Of a DNA stretch of 64,000 bases, positions 1 through 14,931 are shown piece after piece. Position numbers and translations under genes: made by a program. Source of the DNA: Corylus avellana. Taxonomy: Eukaryota > Streptophyta > Magnoliopsida > Fagales > Betulaceae. The stretch covers positions 48,580,088 to 48,644,087 of the forward strand of contig NC_081542.1 of assembly GCF_901000735.1 (NCBI RefSeq), in the 5' to 3' direction. Below the pieces are notes generated by a model. That model was not told the DNA's origin. It worked only from the letters and a program-made list of their open reading frames with translations, and made no database searches. Numbering within the stretch: the first letter of the stretch is position 1; every line of letters starts with the position of its first letter.

Positions 1-454
1 TAACAAACCTGCAAGCCTTTAAGACAGCCATAGTAATGACAGAAATAGATGTCACATTCACCCGTCAAATTAAAGAAATGGAAATGAGAAATAGAAGAAT
101 GTAACAGACAAGCCACTGAAGCATATAAAAAGCACAGAGATGCATTCATTAATCAAATCTCACTTTAATTGCTACAGTAGCAGTGCAGAAAAAGAATAAA
201 TGGACAAGAGGCTGTAAAATGTCTTAGTTGTTTCTCACTTTTTGCTTCCATTTTGTATCAATCTTGAATTTAACAAATATTATCATCCTACACCATAACT
301 GACAAAATATTTTTCAGTTTAACCCCAACAAAAACTCAAACCCAAAAATGAACCAAAAAAGAAGAAGGGAAGATCAACTAGACAACATATCCAGCAAGAG
401 AGTGATAAGCACAAAATCAAAATCACTCAAAATAATTTGAACTATTATACATAC

Positions 455-2559
<2,105 letters not shown>

Positions 2560-3583
2560 CTATTGGTCCACATTGAAAAATTCAAGTTCAGAAAAAGGAT
2601 TAAAGAGCCAAAACAAATAATACCCAAATATGTGGTTTAAAAAAACATTTTAAGACATTGAACCAGATAAAAATAAAAAATTAAAAAAAATTAAAAAAAA
2701 AAATTTTAAAAAATTTTTTTTAAAAAAAAATCTGAGAAAGGTGTTTTGTTGCCAAGAAAGAGTAGTAGACAAACAGAAAAGTAAATCAAAACTGAATTTT
2801 TGGCTTAGTTAAAGATCAGTTACATATTTTAGCTTCATATGCTAACATTGTAGCTTAGCTAAAGGTCAGCTATGGATATTTAGAACCAGAATAGAAGAAA
2901 GAATAGAAACAATTCTAAACCACATTTCTATCCTTCCAGCAATTATCTAAGCCACCAAACATACAAAAATGGGGGCAAATGAAACACAATTACGCCTAAC
3001 TGCTTCGAAAATGTAGGGAAATGAAAGTAATCAAGGTTTTGAATCCTTGATGTTAATTATTTAAAAACAAAATGTAAGGCATTGCCTAATTCAAACATTA
3101 ATTAAATGAGTTAAAACATTTTACAAACTAAAGTTTTTGCAGATAAATGCGCTTAACTCTAAATTTTCCTTCTAACTTTATCTTCCTCTGTTTTCTCACC
3201 AAACAAACAGAGCTTGACAAGAATGAAAATAACAAACAAGTCCAACTTTTGAACAGAAACGACCACATTTAACAACAAAAATACAATAATTATTTACAAA
3301 TACTGAAAACCCTAACAAGAACACGGAACACATCGATCAAGCACATTCACAATGCACGAACTAAAACCATAAACTTTTACCCGAAAAATGCAAAAACAAA
3401 AAGAAAATCACATACACAACCCGTAAATTCTCATCAGAAATTTTTCAAAAAAGAAACGCCGATCTCCAAGCCAAATTACCGACTACCTTACGCTTTCACA
3501 ACTTGAAAACAATATGATGATCCTATCAGAGTAACCAAATAATAATGAGAAATCATAGAAAACAATAATAATTATAAATTTAC
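2560..3583 (-). other. Leader (5'UTR) intron of the aspartic proteinase gene
   Basis: On the minus strand a donor (GCGA|GTAAAT) at 3583 and an acceptor (CCAATAG|GTGAAC) ending at 2560 would join a pyrimidine-rich leader exon (about 3584-3720) to the exon that carries the ATG six bases further on. The acceptor sits immediately before the coding start and the interval has no coding potential. Leader introns occur in plant aspartic proteinase genes; here the placement is inferred from splice consensus only. Confidence 0.55.
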
Positions 3584-3720
3584 TCGCCGATTTAGCAGAG
3601 GCTGCAGGAGAGGAAAGTTGAAGAAAAAGAGAAACGAATGGAGAATTTAACTCAGAGACGGAGAGAGAAACTGTCTGGCCCACTGGGGCCCAGCTAAGCT
3701 ATCCTGTTTAAAAAGCTAGA

Positions 3721-4369
3721 ATCTGGGGCTCTTTTTGCAACGGAGACAACGAGGTCTTGGAGTGAGATTTCGATCCCCACCGTTGAACTTTCTGACAGAG
3801 ATGGCTTATAACCGTCCATCAGGAGCACGATGGACTCGTTTCGGGAAAAGGACCGATATAACTATATATAAGCGTGGTGGCTTATGATTCAGTGCTTTTG
3901 CGTGCAGTATACTGAAGCTGCGCCTTCGGGTTAAAGCCTTTGATAGGATAGGGGGTCCATGATCAAGACGTGTGACGATTTTGGTAGGCGGGAAAAGGAC
4001 GCGGGATTGTAACGGAAATGGTTACGTGGCAATGAAGCATGCAGTTCGCTTGCTTTAGCACGCGACACCTCCTCCCTCCTACTTCGTGTCGTTTTCTACG
4101 GGTATGATTATAGTTTGAAATTCATATTCTCAGGAAAATATCATTTGGAGATTTTTCGAAATAATATAATTATGTCATATCGACCATTAATTTTTATGGT
4201 TATTATTTAGTCATCACGCATACTATAATTTTATAACATAATCTTGTATCAATCTTGTTAGAGTAATTCAATCGGAATATCACGCCTTAACAGTAATATA
4301 TTTCTAAGAAAATATCAATTGGAGATTTTTTGAAATAATATAATTATGTCATTTTCTTGTTAGATTTTT
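3721..4369. other. Gene-free interval with a ~44-bp direct repeat
   Basis: No coding sequence is seen. Two imperfect copies of an AT-rich ~44-bp stretch lie at about 4134-4178 and 4311-4352 (shared core ttggagatttttcgaaataa, with a few mismatches). The left part presumably holds the upstream promoter of the aspartic proteinase gene, but no clear minus-strand TATA box was found. Confidence 0.4.
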
Positions 4370-4867
4370 TGTGTTGTTTATTTTCTTGTAATTTTGTATG
4401 GCTTTCCCTTTTCTTTTCTTTTTTTTTTCTTTTTTTTTTGTCTTGTTTTGTTTTCCTGTAATCGTTTTTGTTTTTACCTGTAATAATGCTTGGTCCTCTC
4501 TCTTAATTTGCCCACTTGATGCCATTTGGGTTTGTTGTTTTGGTCTAGACCTTTAGATTGTGGATGTAAACATTATCCTGACGTTTCGGGTTGAGGAGGA
4601 TGAGCTTTGGCTTGGGGTTCTCTACCCTCAGTGTCGAAGAATAAGAGTTATCTATGCATTGGTTTGAGTCTGTTTGGCGCAACGCAGATCTGTTGTTTAA
4701 TTTTAAAATTAATCATAGGTTAGCTGATCATTTTGTTTGAGTCTTAAATGTAATACGTCATCTTTGACGCTAGTAATCTTGTAGCTTTGGCTATAATTCC
4801 TTCAGAACTTTTGCTCTGTGTTATTTGAGCTTTATGCTCGTTTATCAAAAAAAAAAAAAAAAAAAAA
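4370..4867 (+). mobile_element. Retroposon 3' tail (LINE-like) ending in poly(A)
   Basis: A T/G-rich non-coding stretch ends in gctttatgctcgtttatc followed by about 20 A. The same ending style (ttatgctc, then tttatcaatgaaatc, then poly-A) recurs at 27.7, 36.3, 49.4 and 63.2 kb, so this belongs to a retroposon family. No reverse transcriptase is present; the 5' limit is approximate. Confidence 0.5.
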
Positions 4868-5189
4868 TTGAACTCAAACTCTCTTCCTTAATATATTTGT
4901 TTCCATGTCTTAATTGCATAAATACACTCGTTGCGTGGTTAGCAATTAAATAATTAATAAATTATTCCTCAAAAAAAAAATAAATTAAATTACACTCTAC
5001 AACGAAAGAAAAATGATTGGGAATTGAAGAGATTCTTGCTTTCTTTTATAAGTAATGTTACATAATATAACATTATTATTGTTTTTATTTTATTGAACAT
5101 TTGAAAAAGAAACGAAAAGAAAATTAAAATAATATAGAAAATTGAAAAGAATATAGAAAATTGAAAAGAATAATGTGGATGATGACCCA

Positions 5190-5351
5190 CTACAAGGCAG
5201 TCTCATATGGTACCATTCCTCAAAGACAAGAATCCAATTATCAAATAATGCATGGTAGGGTTGGGGTTTGCTACAAGGCAGTCTCATATGGTACCATTCC
5301 TCAAAGACAAGAATCCAATTATCAAATAATGCATGGTAGGGTTGGGGTTTG
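5190..5351 (+). repeat. 81-bp tandem duplication, two units
   Basis: Units 5190-5270 and 5271-5351 both begin ctacaaggcagtctcatatg and are essentially identical. Segment copy 2 has a single unit (from about 10770), so the doubling arose after the segmental duplication. Confidence 0.9.
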
Positions 5352-5430
5352 GTCTTAAAATATGGTAGAGTTGGGCAAAATGATTGAGATGAAGATGTTG
5401 CCGAGAAGCAAGGCGATCAATAGCTTTGGA

Positions 5431-6216
5431 TAGGGGTGAAATAGCGGTTGCGGTTAGCGGTTAGTGGCTAAAACCGCTAACCGCAACCGCCTAGGCGGTT
5501 AGTAAATTTTACTAACCGCCTCCGCTAACCGGGTAGCGGTTAACCGCTTTGGAATAACCGCTTTTTTTCTAACCGCTTTTTTGGGCTTTTTTTTGAGCTT
5601 TTTTCTTTGGGCCGATTTTGGGCCGGTTTTGGGCTCACTTTAAACATTTTTTTTCTCATTTTAAACATTTGTTTTTTCCCTTTTCATGGCCATTTTAGCA
5701 TTAAAAATTGCTATATACCAAAATCTTGTTGGCCACCTTCTACAAATCTACACATCATATAATATACAAATAAAATTACAACAAAATCATCACTTCACTT
5801 GTAGTCTTATACATAAACTCACAAGCAAGTTCATAAACTCACACATAGAAATAAAATAAAACACAAACAAATTCATAAACTCACAAGCAACCAAAAAAAC
5901 CAACATATATGGTTAAACTTGAAGCTTGAGGCTCATTTCAATCAACCAAAAAAAGTTCATAAACTCACAACTTATTGTTATTATATATATATAATATATA
6001 AATATATATTATATTTAAAAAAAAGCGGTTAGCGGGTAGCGGTTAGCGGTTAGCGGATTTCCAAAACCTACTAACCGCTAACCGCAACCGCCTAGGCGGT
6101 TAGCGGTTTTTACTAACCGCTTTCAAAGCGGTTAGGCGGTTAGGCGGTTAGCGGTTAACGGTTATAGCGGTTAACGGTTAGCGGTTGCGGTTAGGCGGTT
6201 TTAAATTTCACCCCTA
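5431..6216. mobile_element. Non-autonomous hAT-like element with gcggtt-repeat ends
   Basis: The 786-bp insert has terminal inverted repeats taggggtgaaat / atttcaccccta and flanking 8-bp duplications gctttgga (5423-5430) and gctttaga (6217-6224, one mismatch). Segment copy 2 shows the uninterrupted site at 10926-10933. Both ends are packed with iterated gcggttag / ctaaccgc words in both orientations, with a non-repetitive AT-rich core. An 8-bp target duplication plus a TAGGGGTG-type terminus is the hAT pattern, and arrays of short subterminal repeats are where hAT transposases bind. No transposase is encoded. Confidence 0.88.
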
Positions 6217-7037
6217 GCTTTAGATATTGATCGATCGATCAGAAGATCGAGTTGGTTCATGGTAGTCCAACTCAAAGGTACTCCTCCACTGCAAGAATGA
6301 GAATTAAGCTCCTCCAAGCTAGGACACAGGTAATAAGCAAAACGTGTTTTTCTTCTTTGATGGGCAAAAAGTATTGAGAACCACCCTACGTAAAAAGTGT
6401 AACAATCTTTAAGTCATGACTAATTACATGGTTAAGTCCAATTTTAATTTTGTGCATATGAGTTTTTGAGTTTTCTTTACGAGCCCGATATTTAAACGTG
6501 AGTTTTATCTAAAGGTTTCGTATCAAAATTAGCCACCAAGTCACACGTTGAAGGAAGGAGACAAGTTAATCTATAAAATAAAATGGACTGTCACGAACAT
6601 CGATTTTAAAAGCGTACATACATATCGTTTGTTGGTAACTGGTAAGTGGGCATGACCAATTCCGCCAGGCAAGTGCCCAACTACTTAGACACTGGGCATC
6701 AAGTCTTTTTTGGGAAGTAATTGGGCCTCGTTGGGTAGGCTTTAACAAGAGTAGGTCGAACCGACCTCTTTTTTTTTTTTCTTTTTTCTTTTTTTTTATT
6801 GGAGGGTTCGCTTTATTTTGCTATTTATTTTACTTTTATGTTAAGTTGTTTTAAGAAAGAGAATAATGGATCATGCTGGTTATGAAAAATTAATCTCAAA
6901 GTCACCTCAAAATTAATGAGAACTAACTTTTAAGATAGCTAATTAAAGATTTTGAATAATCCATCATCCTTATTATTCTCTCTTTAATAAAGTTTTGAGC
7001 CAATTCCTACTTTTATTTTTATTTTTATAAATAATTT

Positions 7038-7442
7038 AGGAAAAATTCCAGTTTATTCCCTTAAAGTTGACAGCGTTTTTCAATTCGAACACCAAAGTTT
7101 TAATTTTTGCAATCCACCCCCACAAAGTTCCAAATTTTTGCAATTTGGCCAATTGCATCCAAAACTTTCCATATTGCCCCTATGTTTTATTTTTTTATTT
7201 TTTATAAAAAAAAAAAAAAAAATTTAAAAAAAATTTGGGTTGGCCATCTGGCCATTTTTGCACCCCCAATGTTTTTTCATAAAAAATAAAATAAAAATCA
7301 GGGGCAATATGAAAATTTTGGAATAATATTGGTCAAATTGAAAAGAATTGAAACTTTGTGGGGGTGAATTGCAAAAATTGAAATTTTGATGTTCGAATTG
7401 AAAAACGTTATCAACTTTGGGGAGGTAAACTGTAATTTTCTC
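7038..7442. mobile_element. 405-bp MITE with long imperfect inverted repeats
   Basis: The ends (aggaaaaattccagtttatt... and the complement of ...aggtaaactgtaattttctc) pair over most of each arm. It is flanked by aataattt at 7030-7037 and 7443-7450, and the empty site is preserved at 11745-11752 in segment copy 2. The long terminal repeats and 8-9 bp target duplication suggest a Mutator-like MITE (inference). A single related arm lies at about 34590-34700. Confidence 0.82.
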
Positions 7443-8294
7443 AATAATTTAAAATTGAGAGGGCTGGATGAGGCTCATCACTAAACAGAATCCCAAATAC
7501 ACCTCAAAAAGAGTGCTCATAACTTAGCTCGCTTAGAACATTTCTAGCAAACTCCTTATAAGGGAGTTTGTTCCTTAAGTTTAAGAAATATGTTCAAAAA
7601 ATTGCAAAAAAATTTCACAACAGACTCTCTAAATAAACCCTAAACATTAGGATTGTTACAGTGAAACCCAATGTTTTGGGTTCCACTATTGCAATCCTTA
7701 AGATTGTTAAAATAAAATAAAAAATGATTCTCTCTCCTCTCTCCTCTCATGTCTCACAATTCTCTCTCATCTCTCCTCTCATTTATATAATATAATTAAA
7801 AAAACAAATATTTTAATGATATAGAGAATGATTAAGGAAAGTATTGGAGTGCATTTTGACGTAGGGAAGCAAAAAGTAGTTTAAATCCTTAATGTAAAGA
7901 AAATAACAAAAAAAACTGCTGAAAATGCTCTTAGGTATTTGATAAATCAGACTTCAGGCTCCTGGGGCTGGGGCTCGGGGCTGGGGCTCACGTATATAAA
8001 TGGGAAGTTTCCTCGTATAGTTTTGTAAAAGTTAATTGAGATGTTGCTGCATGTGGGCAAAGCAAAACAGAAGATGAGAATAGGCATTAGCTGCCAGTGC
8101 CAGAGATCATAAAGGATATGTTTTGGCGGCTATGGCGGGTGCATATATCTAAGCCACACGTAGCTGGTGGCTATGAAGGTCTAGCAGCAATGGAACTATG
8201 CATGGAAACAAAAAATCAAAGAGGGAGTGCTAGGCTCCCAAAAACATATATACCCAAACCAAAATATAATGTAAAAATTAAGAACAATAAATAG

Positions 8295-10490
8295 CTGTAA
8301 CGTCCCGATATTTGAGCTAGCAAATATCGAAGTCGCGACGCTGCAATTTTAGAAAATACAATCTTATAGCAAAGTATGTATATATATATATATATATATA
8401 TTTTCTATAACCTAGAATAACTTACACAACACATTTGAGTTGATTGAAATACTTCGAGGTGATAAAAAATAGAAACATGGTTTTCATTACAACATATGTA
8501 CACACTAGATGTACCAAATATATACCACACACGACACCTAAATTAATATAGTAATATTTATTAAGTTCACACACATCACCATACGTAATAAAAGAGATTA
8601 ACATAAATGAGTTTTGCTCCATAGAGTAAGCATCAATCCTGCAGTAGATTGTTTATCAACCATCAAAACCAGTAAAAGGACCATCGTCCTTACTTTCTAT
8701 TCCTGCGTCAAGATCTATGTAAAGATGCCGTTATCATATTTACATAGGCAAACAAGTGAGTAATTTATTTTCCTAGAGATAAAGACTAAAAAGACTAATT
8801 TGAACAAGTAAGATTAAAGACTAAAATATATAATAATGAATGAGTTGTAAATGCAGCGTAATGATAGATTAGTTTGTGTTTTATGATAATCTTTCTTCAG
8901 ATCTCTTGTCATGAGCTCTTAGCCCGCTTACGTCCGTTATGTCCCTCACACTTTAGAGGTTTACCTATTTGGTGCTGGCAACTACACCGCCCCAACTTAG
9001 TTATATATTAGGCCTGTTGGACGGTTATATACCCCCATCCACTAAGATACCGACAGTTCCTCGCGGCAATCCACCCAGCTTGTTCTTAAGGTGGCTATCT
9101 TATCAACTCATTTTATTAGACACATTATACAGCAGTTATACTGCAAAATTATATTAATAAGACAAAATAAGAATTCATATAACAATAAAACAAAGCTAGT
9201 ACTCAGTAAGTATATCCATACTTACACTCCTTAGTGTAGTATTCTGCTCCACTTCTGCATATAAATACATACATACAAACAATACTTAGTTCATTTTCCA
9301 ATAATATCATTGTTTAAAGACCATCATCTTTGTATATTTATTTATTATCCGTCACTTCATCTTTACTTTCTCATTTTATTATATTAATCTAAGATAGTCA
9401 CTTATAACTAGCTTTATGCCTGAATTTATTTTTGGTGACGAGGCTAATGACTAGTATCACTAAATACAAACTAGTATTATAAATAATATATATAAAGCAT
9501 GACTCATATTTCGGAGATGAGACCAATGGTCCGTACCTACCAAAGTATGAATCAAAATTTAAATGACAATAAAAGAAATGACTGAATGTAAATACTGAAT
9601 TCATATTCCGGGGATGACCGCCAAAAATATGAATTAAAATTTAAATGACAATAAAAGAAATGACTTAATGTAAATACTGAATTTATATTCCGAGGATAAC
9701 CGCCAAAAATATGAATTAAAATTTAAATGACAATAAAATAAATGACTGAATGTAAAAGCTGTAAAGTAAATAATATATAGATAATATCATAAGCCCTTAA
9801 TTGATTTTGTCCACTAACTCATTATTATTAATTCACTTGTATCTATTACTTTATTTTACATTATACGCTTATTGGGACTTTAAACAACTAAATGAGAACA
9901 AATGATACAAGCAATAAATCATGATATTTATAGAAGAAACACTTACCCAATAATCCTTAGAAGTAAAACTCCACCAAATCTTCTCTAGGCAGCTAATTTA
10001 GAAAAATAAGAACACTTGAACACTACAAGAAAGATCTAAGCTATATGGTATTTGACTAGAACTAAAAAATAAAATGAAAGGAGGAGCAAACAATTTTACT
10101 TATTCTAAGATTGTAAATAAAAAGCTCAAGTGAAAGTGACTTTAGCTTTAGGCTCTATTTATAAGAGAATGAATGGTTATGATTTATTTTTACACATTTG
10201 ATCTAAGGGTTGAGATGTATTTAACCAAAAGAATGAACCTAGTCTATATTTCATGCTCTATACCAATTAGTATTTTCGTCTAAAATGAGGGCAGTGTATC
10301 CCAATCCATTTTTCAATGTCCAAACATACTCTGATTGACATGAAATTTGGAGAGTAGATAGAAGACTCCGAAACAAACATTTTATATTTTTGGTTCGACT
10401 TCATCCGAGTTTGTTTGAGTCTATTTTTGGCATGTACAAAATTTTCCGGTTCAACTTAGGCTTTAACTATATACATTCCCACTTGGCCAC
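8295..10490 (-). mobile_element. Non-coding LTR-like block, copy 1
   Basis: This 2.2-kb AT-rich block has no open frame of note. It starts tgtaacgtcccgatat, contains a short-repeat array (9520-9775), and has a good minus-strand TATA box (complement of tatttata at 10156-10163) followed downstream on that strand by a GGTAAGTG donor-like site. This is compatible with the promoter end of a large LTR on the minus strand, but no target duplication was found. Its paralogue in segment copy 2 is 12588-14850. Confidence 0.4.
9520..9775. repeat. ~82-bp tandem array, about three units
   Basis: The word aaatgacaataaaa recurs at about 9561, 9642 and 9725, each in a unit with a ccgccaaaaatatgaatt segment. 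The same array in segment copy 2 (about 13800-14130) has four units. Confidence 0.75.
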
Positions 10491-10583
10491 TTGCCTTATT
10501 AAATTATTATAATCATGATATTTCTTATAACCCTCATTGAAGACTTTAAGCATTCAACAAAGGTCAAAAAAAAATAAAAAATA

Positions 10584-11487
10584 AAAAATTACACTCTACA
10601 ACGAAGGAAAATGATTGGAGGAATTGAAGAGATTCTTGCTTTCTTTTATAAGTAATGTTACATGATACAACATTATTATTGTTTTTATTTTATTGAACAT
10701 TAGAAAAAGAAACGAAAAGAAAATTAAAATAATATAGAAAATTGAAAAGAATAATGTGGATGATGACCCACTACAAGGCAGCCTCATATGGTACCATTCC
10801 TCAAAGACAAGAATCCAATTATCAAATAATGCATGGTAGGGTTGGGGTTTGGTCTTAAAATATGGTACCAGAGTTGGGCAAAATGATTGAGATGAAGATG
10901 TTGCCGAGAAGCAAGGCGATCAATAGCTTTGGATATTGATCGATCGATCAGAAGATCGAGTTGGTTCAAGGTAGTCCAACTCAAAGGTACTCCTCCACTG
11001 CAAGAATGAGAATTAAGCTCCTCCAAGCTAGGACACAGGTAATAAGCAAAACGTGTTTTTCTTCTTTGATGGGCAAAAAGTATTGAGAACCAACCCTACG
11101 TAAAAAGTGTTATACGATCTTTAAGTCATGACTAATTACATGGTTAAGTCCAATTTTAATTTTGTGCATATGAGTTTTTGAGTTTTCTTTACAAGCCCGA
11201 TTTTGAAACTTGAGTTTTATCTAAAGGTTTCTTATCATTTTGTATCAAAATTAGCCACCAAGTCACACGTTTGAAGAAGGAGACACGTTAATCTATAAAA
11301 TAAAATGGGCTGTCATGAACGTCGATTTTGAAAGGGTACATACATATCGTTTGTTGGTAACTGGTAAGTGGGCATGACCAATTCCGCCAGGCAAGTGCCC
11401 AACTATTCAGACACTGGGCATCAAGTCTTTTTTGGGAAGTAATTGGGCCTCGTTGGGTAGGCTTTAACAAGGGTAGGTCGAACCAAC

Positions 11488-11519
<32 letters not shown>

Positions 11520-14500
11520 GGAGGGTTGGCTTTATTTTGCTATTTATTTTACTTTTATGTTAAGTTGTTTTAAGAAAGAGAATAATGGATCGTGCTGGTT
11601 ATGAATAATTAATCTCAAAGTCACCTCAAAATTAATGAGATCTAACTTTTAAGATAGCTAATTAAAGATTTTGAATAATCCATCTTCCTTATTATTCTCT
11701 CTTTAATAAAGTTTTGAGCCAATTCGTACTTTTTTTTTTTTATAAATAATTTAAAATTTAGATGGCTGGATGAGGCTCATCACTAAACAGAATCTCAAAT
11801 ACACCTCAAAAAGAGTGCTCATAACTTAACTTGCTTTGACCATTTCTAGCAAACTCCTTATAAGGGAGTTTGTTTCTTAAGTTTAAGAAATATGTTCAAA
11901 AAATTACAAAAAAATCTCACAGCAGACTCCCTAAACAAACCCTAAACATTAGGATTGTTACAGTGAAACCTAATGCTTTGAATTCTACTATTGCAATCCT
12001 TGTGATTGTTAAAATAAGATAAAAAATGATTTTCTCTCCTCTCTCCTCTCATGTCTCACAATTCTCTCTCATCTCTCCTCTCATATATATATATAATATA
12101 ATTAAAAAAATAAATATTTTAATGATATAAAAAATGATTAAGGAAAGTATTGGGGTGTATTTTGACATAGGGAAGCAAAAAGTAGTTTAAATCCTTCACG
12201 TAAAGAAAATGACAAAAACGCTGCTGAAAATGCTCTTAGGCATTTGATAAATCAGACTTCAGGCTCCTGGGGCCTGGGGCTCACGTATATATATGGGAAG
12301 TTTCCTCATATAGTTTTGTAAAAGTTAATTGAGATGTTGCTGCATGTGGGCAAAGCAAAACAGAAGATGAGAATAGGCATTAGCTGCCAGTGCCAGAGAT
12401 CATAAAGGATATGTTTTGGCGGCTATGGCGGGTGCATCTAAGCCACACGTAGCTGGTGGCTATGAAGGTCTAGCAGCAATGGAACTATGCATGGAAACAA
12501 AAAATCAAAGAGGGAGTGCTATGCTCCCAACAACATATATACCCAAACCAAAATATAATGCAAAAATTAAGAACAATAAATAGCTATAACGCCCTGATAT
12601 TTGAGATAGCAAATATTGAAGTCGTGACGCTGCAACTTTAGAAAATACAATCATACAACGGAATATGTATATTTTTTATTTATTTTTCTATGACCTAAGA
12701 ATAACTTACACAACATAATTGAACTGATTGAAATACTTCGAGGTGATATAAAATAGAAACATGGTTTTCATTACAACATATGTACACACTAGGTATACCA
12801 AATATATGCCACAGATGGCACCTAAATTAATATAGTAATATTTATTAAGTTCACACACATCACCATACGTAATAAAAGCGATTAACATAAATGAGTCTTA
12901 CTCCATAGAATAAGCATCAATCCTGCAGTAGATGGTTTATCAACCATTAAAACCAATAAAAGGACCATCGTCCTCACTTTCTATTCCTGAATCAAGATCT
13001 ATGTAAAGATGACGTTATCATATTTACATAAGCAAACAAGTGAGTAGTCTATTTTCCTAGAGATAAAGACTAAAAAGACTAATTTGAATAAGTAAGATTA
13101 AAGACTAAAATATATAATAATGAATGAGTTGTGAATGCAGCGTAATGACAGATTAGTTTGTGTTTTATGATAATCTTTCTTCAGCCCTATTGTCATGAGC
13201 TCTTAGCCCGCTTACGTCCGTTATGTCCCTCACACTTTAGAGGTTTACCTGTTTGGTGCTGACAACTACACTGCCTCAGCTTAGTTATATATTAGGCCTG
13301 TTGGACGGTTATATACCCCCATCCACTAAGATACCGACACTTCCTAGCGGCAATCCACCCAGCTTGCTCTTAAGGTGGCTATCTTATCAGCCCATTTTAT
13401 TAGACACATTATGCAGCAGTTGTATTGCAAAATTATATTAATAAGACAAAATAAGAATTCCTATAACAATAAAACAAAGCTAATACTCAGTAAGTATATC
13501 CATACTTACACTCCTTAGTGTAGTATTCTGCTCCACTTCCGCATATAAATACATACATACAAACAATACTTAGTTCATTCTCCAATAATATCATTGTTTA
13601 AAGACCTTCATCTTTTTATATTTATTTATTATCCGTCACTTCATTTTTACTTACTCATTTTATTATATTAATCTAAGATAGTCGTTTATAACTAGCTTTA
13701 TGCCTGCATTCATTTTTGGTGACGAGGCTAATGGCCAATATCACTAAATACAAACTAGTATTATAAATAATATATATAAAGCATGACTCATATTTCGGAG
13801 ATGAGACCAATGGTCTGTACCTACCAAAGTATAAATCAAAATTTATATGACAATAAAAGAAATGATTGAATGTAAATATTGAATTCATATTCCGGGGATG
13901 ACCGCCAAAAATATAAATTTAAATTTAAATGACAATAGAAGAAATGACTGAATGTAAATACTTAATTCATATTCCGGGGATGACCGCAAAAAATATGAAT
14001 TAAAATTTAAATGACAATAAAAGAAATGACTTAATGTAAATACTGAATTCATATTTCGGGGATAACCGCCAAAAATATGAATTAAAATTTAAATGACAAT
14101 AAAATAAATGACTGAATGTAAAAGCTGTAAAGTAAATAATATATAGATAATATCATAAGCCCTTAATTGATTTTGTCCACTAACTCCTCATTATTAATTC
14201 ACTTGTATCTATTACTTTATTTTACATTATACGCTTATTGGGTCTTTAAACAATTAAATGAGAACAAATGATACAAGCAATAAATCATGATATTTATACA
14301 AGAAACACTTACCCAATAATCCTTAGAAGTAAAACTCCACCAAATCTTCTCTAGGTAGCTAGTTTAGAAAAATAAGAACACTTTAATACTACAAGAAATA
14401 TCTAAGTTATATGGTATTTGACTAGAACTAAAAAATAAAATGAAAGAAGGAGCAAACAATTTTACTTGTTCTAAGATTGTAAATAAAAAACTCAAGTGAA

Positions 14501-14931
14501 AGTGACTTTACCTTTAGGCTCTATTTATAAGAGAATGAATGGTTATGATTTATTTTTACACATTTGATCTAAGGGTTGAGATGTATTTAACCAAAAGAAT
14601 GAACCTAGTCCATATTTCATGCTCTATACCAATTAGTATTTACGTCCAAAATAAGGACAGTGTATCCCAACCCATTTTTCAATGTCCAAACGTACTTCGA
14701 TTGACATGAAATTTTGGGAGTACATAGAAGACTCTGAAACAAACATTTTATATTCTTGGTTTGACTTCATCCGAGTTCGTTTGAGTCTATTTTTGGCCTA
14801 TACAAAGTTTCCGATTCAACTTAGGCTTTAACTATTTGCATTCCCACTTGGCCACTTGCCTTATTAAATTATTATAATCATGATATTTCCTATAACTCTC
14901 ATTACTAGAAGACTTTAAGCTTTCAACAAAG
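10584..14931 (+). repeat. Tandem segmental duplication, copy 2 (~4.35 kb)
   Basis: Direct copy of 4986-10567 with scattered substitutions and without the hAT-like insert, the MITE and the 81-bp doubling, and with one more unit in the ~82-bp array. It also has a longer poly-T run (11492-11519). The empty sites make copy 2 the better proxy for the ancestral segment. No gene found. Confidence 0.85.
13800..14130. repeat. ~82-bp tandem array, about four units
   Basis: Same array as 9520-9775 with one additional unit; unit copies carry individual substitutions, so they are not freshly amplified. Confidence 0.7.

Larger units (their letters stand above)
4986..10567 (+). repeat. Tandem segmental duplication, copy 1 (~5.6 kb)
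   Basis: From the shared start (attacactctacaacgaa) to the shared end (ttcaacaaaggt) this segment aligns along its whole length with 10584-14931 in the same orientation. It is longer than copy 2 mainly because it carries an 81-bp tandem duplication, a 786-bp hAT-like insertion and a 405-bp MITE that copy 2 lacks. No gene is encoded; the ORFs in it are short and not conserved as protein. Confidence 0.85.

Noticed and set aside
5431..6216. gcggttag iteration looked like a CRISPR array or telomere-type satellite
   Set aside because: There are no regular spacers, units are in both orientations, and the array ends exactly at TIRs with a target duplication: a transposon.
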